DNA of 64,000 bases from Chrysomallon squamiferum (lineage: Eukaryota; Mollusca; Gastropoda; Neomphalida; Peltospiridae). Below the pieces are notes generated by a model. The model did not search any database. It was not told the DNA's origin and was given only the letters and a program-made list of their open reading frames with translations. Positions 60,171-64,000 of the stretch are shown in pieces. The stretch lies in NCBI GenBank assembly GCA_012295275.1, contig CM022676.1, positions 9,502,086-9,566,085 on the forward strand, written 5' to 3'. Numbering within the stretch: position 1 is the stretch's first letter; every line of letters begins with the position of its first letter. A program made the position numbers and the translations under genes.

Positions 60171-61713
60171 ATTATTGGGTTTATAAAATTAAATCTTTAT
60201 CATACTGGTTTTTTAAAATTACATCTTTTTCAAATGAAATAAAAGAACTTATAAAATATGATAAGTTAAAGAAGAAACAAATTCTATCCTGAAAAAAAAA
60301 ACTGAACACAGAAATAACAAACTGAGACATTTTTTTTTTTTCCTTTCATTCTTACACAAGCCTTGCGTCACGTAGACAATATTACACAAGCGAAAGGTTT
60401 CCACTACATAATGGGAGATAACTCGTCACTATCATTTAGTACATTGATTTGAGAGGCCCATATTAGGTTGGATTTCTTTCTTCTTTTTTATTTTTTATTT
60501 TTTTATTTTTTTATTTTTTTCTCTTATTCTTTTTCAGTATAAATAAAATCGAAACATATTCTTAAAGTGGTATCTTTTTCTCTCCCCAATGTTAATAATT
60601 ATATGCGCATTATTTCAAAGACAAGCAATTAAAGCTTGATAAAAAGTATAAATAGTTTTCTGTGCAGACGTAAAATAAACGTTTTACAAAACCGAAAACA
60701 TAAAACTATGCTACATATAAAATATATTCTCATTCTTCTTCTTCTTCTTATTATTATTATTATTGTAGTAGGAGTAGTAGCAGTAATTAAAATATTGCAG
60801 TAGTAGCTGCATACAAATAAATACAAAAAAAAAAAAAGAAAAAAGTTAAGTAAATACGTATTATTTATCTATTTATTTAGTCTCAGTATTATTACTACCA
60901 TAACAGTTTAATATGTAAACTATTTATAACATAACACGAAGCTTGTATGTAACGGGAAATTTATCTTATTGATTTTTCCTTTTTAATCAGAAAGAGAGAT
61001 AGATTTCGAAGAGTTTTATTTATAAGTTTTCAGAAACCTACTTGGCTGTTTCCCAGGCTTGCTATAGATTTCTTTTTCTCTCTCTCTCTTTTTTTCTTTT
61101 TTCTTTTTTCTATCAGAATTTCTAGGTAAAGAATAATATACATTTTTTATTTATTTATTTATTTTTTTTTTTTGTCTTCTGGAAGTATGCACTATACAGA
61201 ATACAAACAAATAAATAAATAAATAAGAAGATAAGGATGAAGAAATGATGACAATGATGATGAAAATAACGATGAAACTGTAGTTAAATGGCGACAGTAA
61301 AAAGAAAACAACATAACGACGAAAAGTTACGACGTAAATGCTGATGATGTAATTATGCAAACTCCATTCATTAAACTTTCCATATTTTGTCATTGCCTAA
61401 AACGATATTACGGAAATGAACGAAGCTGAACGAAGTTGAACGAAGTTGAACGAAGTTGAACGACTTTGCACGAACGGAAATTTAATTCTTCTGTGTAATT
61501 AAGTAACGTGACAAATTTTTGTCCTTGTCAGCTAAGCTGACCGGGCCTGTTTACTTTTCTCATTAGCGGTGACCATTACTGGTCAATGGCCTTTATAATA
61601 CCTACATTTCACTGGGCACATTAAAACTGGACGGTCCTGAAGGTTTATACAGTAAATAATAAAACCTATAATCATAATCAACTTCATTATTATTATTATT
61701 GTTATTATTATTA

Positions 61714-61751
<38 letters not shown>

Positions 61752-61825
61752 TACAATAACAACATTAATAATAATAATAAAAAAAGATATTTTATTATAG
61801 ATGGATATGCAGACAAAAGAGGAAT

Positions 61826-61856
<31 letters not shown>

Positions 61857-62866
61857 TAAAAAACCATAATTACAGTGTAACCTACTCGATCTTGTTTCCG
61901 CATCATTTTTTATCTAAAATTAATCATCATTACAAAATTTAATTTTTAGATCATGAATCATTCATTTAGAATATTGTTATATTATAATAATTAACATTTA
62001 ACTTAAATATAACTATATTTAAATAGTATAAAGGAAATTATAAAAAAAAAAAAAAAAACTCGAAGAGTCGGAATTAGCTTGTACGTCTGCTATCAACGGC
62101 ACTTTTATCTAATTCATATACGTATATAATATATAGAAAATATTATCATTTATTATCGAGCGTATTATTATTAAAAACAAATAAAAAGAAGAAAAAAGTA
62201 AAAGCAAAAGAAAAAAAAAAAAAAAAAAAAGAGGTGGATATATAAATTAATTAATAAAAAAAAATAATAACTTTCAGAAAAATAATATTTAGCCTTTTCC
62301 ATTGGCGTGAATTGAACTCTGACCGCCACGCGCCTTTTCGCGCTACTATGTACTGTCGAACTGAAACCATAATTTATTCTCGTCTCTCCCATAGTACTGA
62401 CGTGACGTCATCCATAGTATATCACTAATGCAGTTATGGTTTTGTTCGTAAAAACTGACATGCGCAGTAGAGTTCCAGAAATAAAGCTGACATCAGCGTT
62501 CTGTTGAAAGTTGCTTTGTTTAAACATGAGACAAGCAAATAAAAATAAAAAAAAAAAAAAAGTAATAGAAAAAAAAAATGTTTTAAATATTCACGGGAGG
62601 ATCTGGAAACATAGTAACGTGGGAGGGCAATAAAATTATATAAAGAAACAAAAAAAGAAAGAAAAAGAATAATAATATTTTAATAAAGGGGGAAAAAAAA
62701 TCTGAATTAAAAAAGACAGTACCTTATTGAGATCGATACTAATTTTAAGATGAAATGTCTTTTCTAGTAAAGGTTATAAATAAATAAATATATTAAATAA
62801 AATAAAATAAAATAAAAATAAAATAAAAATATTAAAAATAACAGTAAGAAAAAAAAGTAACGTTTA

Positions 62867-62942
<76 letters not shown>

Positions 62943-62990
62943 AAATAAAAATTAACATAAGGGGAAGTGAGCGGCTTATATTATTCCCAC
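57261..62990. other. Gene-free, mixed simple repeats
   Basis: G-rich tract (57278-57360), TA (57730-57762), GA (58567-58625 and 60116-60168), GATA (59285-59330), AAAT/AAAATA tracts (59460-59520 and 62790-62945) and ATT (61690-61750). There is a GCGCATGCGC islet at 59570-59710 and a perfect CRE at 62403-62410. No convincing exon. Confidence 0.55.
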
Positions 62991-63002
62991 CTATATTCGT
63001 CC

Positions 63003-63016
63003 AAACATTTTGAATA

Positions 63017-63090
<74 letters not shown>

Positions 63091-63104
63091 TATTCAAAAT
63101 GTTT
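63003..63104. repeat. 102-base perfect palindrome with TA core
   Basis: AAACATTTTGAATAATACAT at 63003-63022 is exactly complementary to 63085-63104, and the sequence between is an uninterrupted self-complementary TA run. The whole can form one hairpin or cruciform. Confidence 0.95.
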
Positions 63105-63621
63105 TTTGTACAAGTTCGGGTTCTGCCATGCGTGACGTGATCGTATAACCGTTAAATCTGATCAAATAAATCGTCAGTGAATCGATTGGCAAGGCTGTTT
63201 CGATAAATAGTATCAATAAACATTATCAATAAATTTATATATATAATATTTATTCTTAATTAATAGCGGTTTTTAATTTTCCTACTTTTTTTTTTTTTTT
63301 TTTTTATATTATTATTATGATTTAATTTAATTTAATTATTTTATAAAATAATAAACAGGAATTGTAGTGAATTTTATTGTTACGACAATTAACATTCAGT
63401 GAAATATCCCATTTATTTTATATGATTTATATGATTATTATTATTATTATTAATTTTAAAAAATGAATTGTAGTAAATTCTATTATGAAGACAAAATTGA
63501 TATGAAGTGAAAAATCCACTTTTCAAAGAGGAAAAGACTGAAAATACATAAAAAGTATTTTAAATGTATGTTTGTGCATTTTGTATATTAATACTGGAAA
63601 AGGGTTGTCCCTTATAAAGGG

Positions 63622-63696
<75 letters not shown>

Positions 63697-64000
63697 GTGT
63701 GTATGTGTTCATCTCTGTTGTCTACATACGTTAAAAAGTAAGAATATTTCAAGAGCAAAATAAGTGTGCAGTATTAAAAATAAACACATATCATCCACGA
63801 AAGGAAATATGAAACTGGAGGAATGTATTTAGAACTTGAATTTACAAAACTTTTGTTACCACTGATAATGGAAATATTCGAATTCTTAAAATCAGCTGAT
63901 TCGGAAGATTTCAAACTGATATTTCAGTAATAAATATTAATTTAGTGATGTAATGGTATTTAATAAATTATACCTGAAGTTTTCATGGGGCTAAGAAATG
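63105..64000. other. Gene-free tail of the window
   Basis: A/T-rich sequence with a poly-T tract and a 66-base TA array (63627-63692). Nothing coding is seen. Confidence 0.6.

Overview
The window is animal nuclear DNA. It is very A+T-rich and packed with microsatellites and minisatellites, and its genes are split into short exons with GT-AG introns of roughly 0.2-2 kb. The protein content (URB2, archaemetzincin, an SLC16 transporter) is ordinary metazoan. I infer an invertebrate, possibly a mollusc or another lophotrochozoan; the sequence does not prove the taxon. I rebuilt gene models by hand from splice sites and phase bookkeeping.

Layout. (1) 133-9877, plus strand: the C-terminal half of URB2, a 60S ribosome-biogenesis protein; the gene starts before the window. 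(2) 10917-24694, plus strand: a complete 15-exon gene for a 621-residue protein I do not recognise, with a disordered basic/acidic N-terminal half and an acidic helical C-terminal half with internal repeats. Its leader carries small upstream ORFs. (3) 28401-32107, minus strand: a complete 5-exon archaemetzincin (AMZ2-like) zinc metallopeptidase of 331 residues, convergent with gene 2. (4) 39357-45313, minus strand: a monocarboxylate-transporter-family (SLC16) gene, with one internal exon not found and a one-base frameshift. (5) 45365-64000: about 18.6 kb with no convincing coding sequence. It holds simple repeats, GC-richer islets with CRE-like and NRF1-like palindromes (possible upstream promoter or leader exons of the transporter), a perfect TA-rich palindrome and weak tRNA-SINE-like remnants.

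The four genes do not form a pathway. The most unusual signal is structural: at least five tandem-repeat arrays appear to have been seeded from an exon edge, and so carry reiterated copies of a splice donor, a splice acceptor, an exon start or a stop codon plus poly(A) signal (9859-10095, 14126-14830, 19281-19375, 20285-21140, 22622-22905; a sixth possible case at 45355-45705). Exon phase arithmetic also shows two one-base deletions in homopolymer runs of otherwise intact exons, which are either assembly errors or real lesions. I found no CRISPR array, no rRNA gene, no intact tRNA gene and no convincing transposon ORF.
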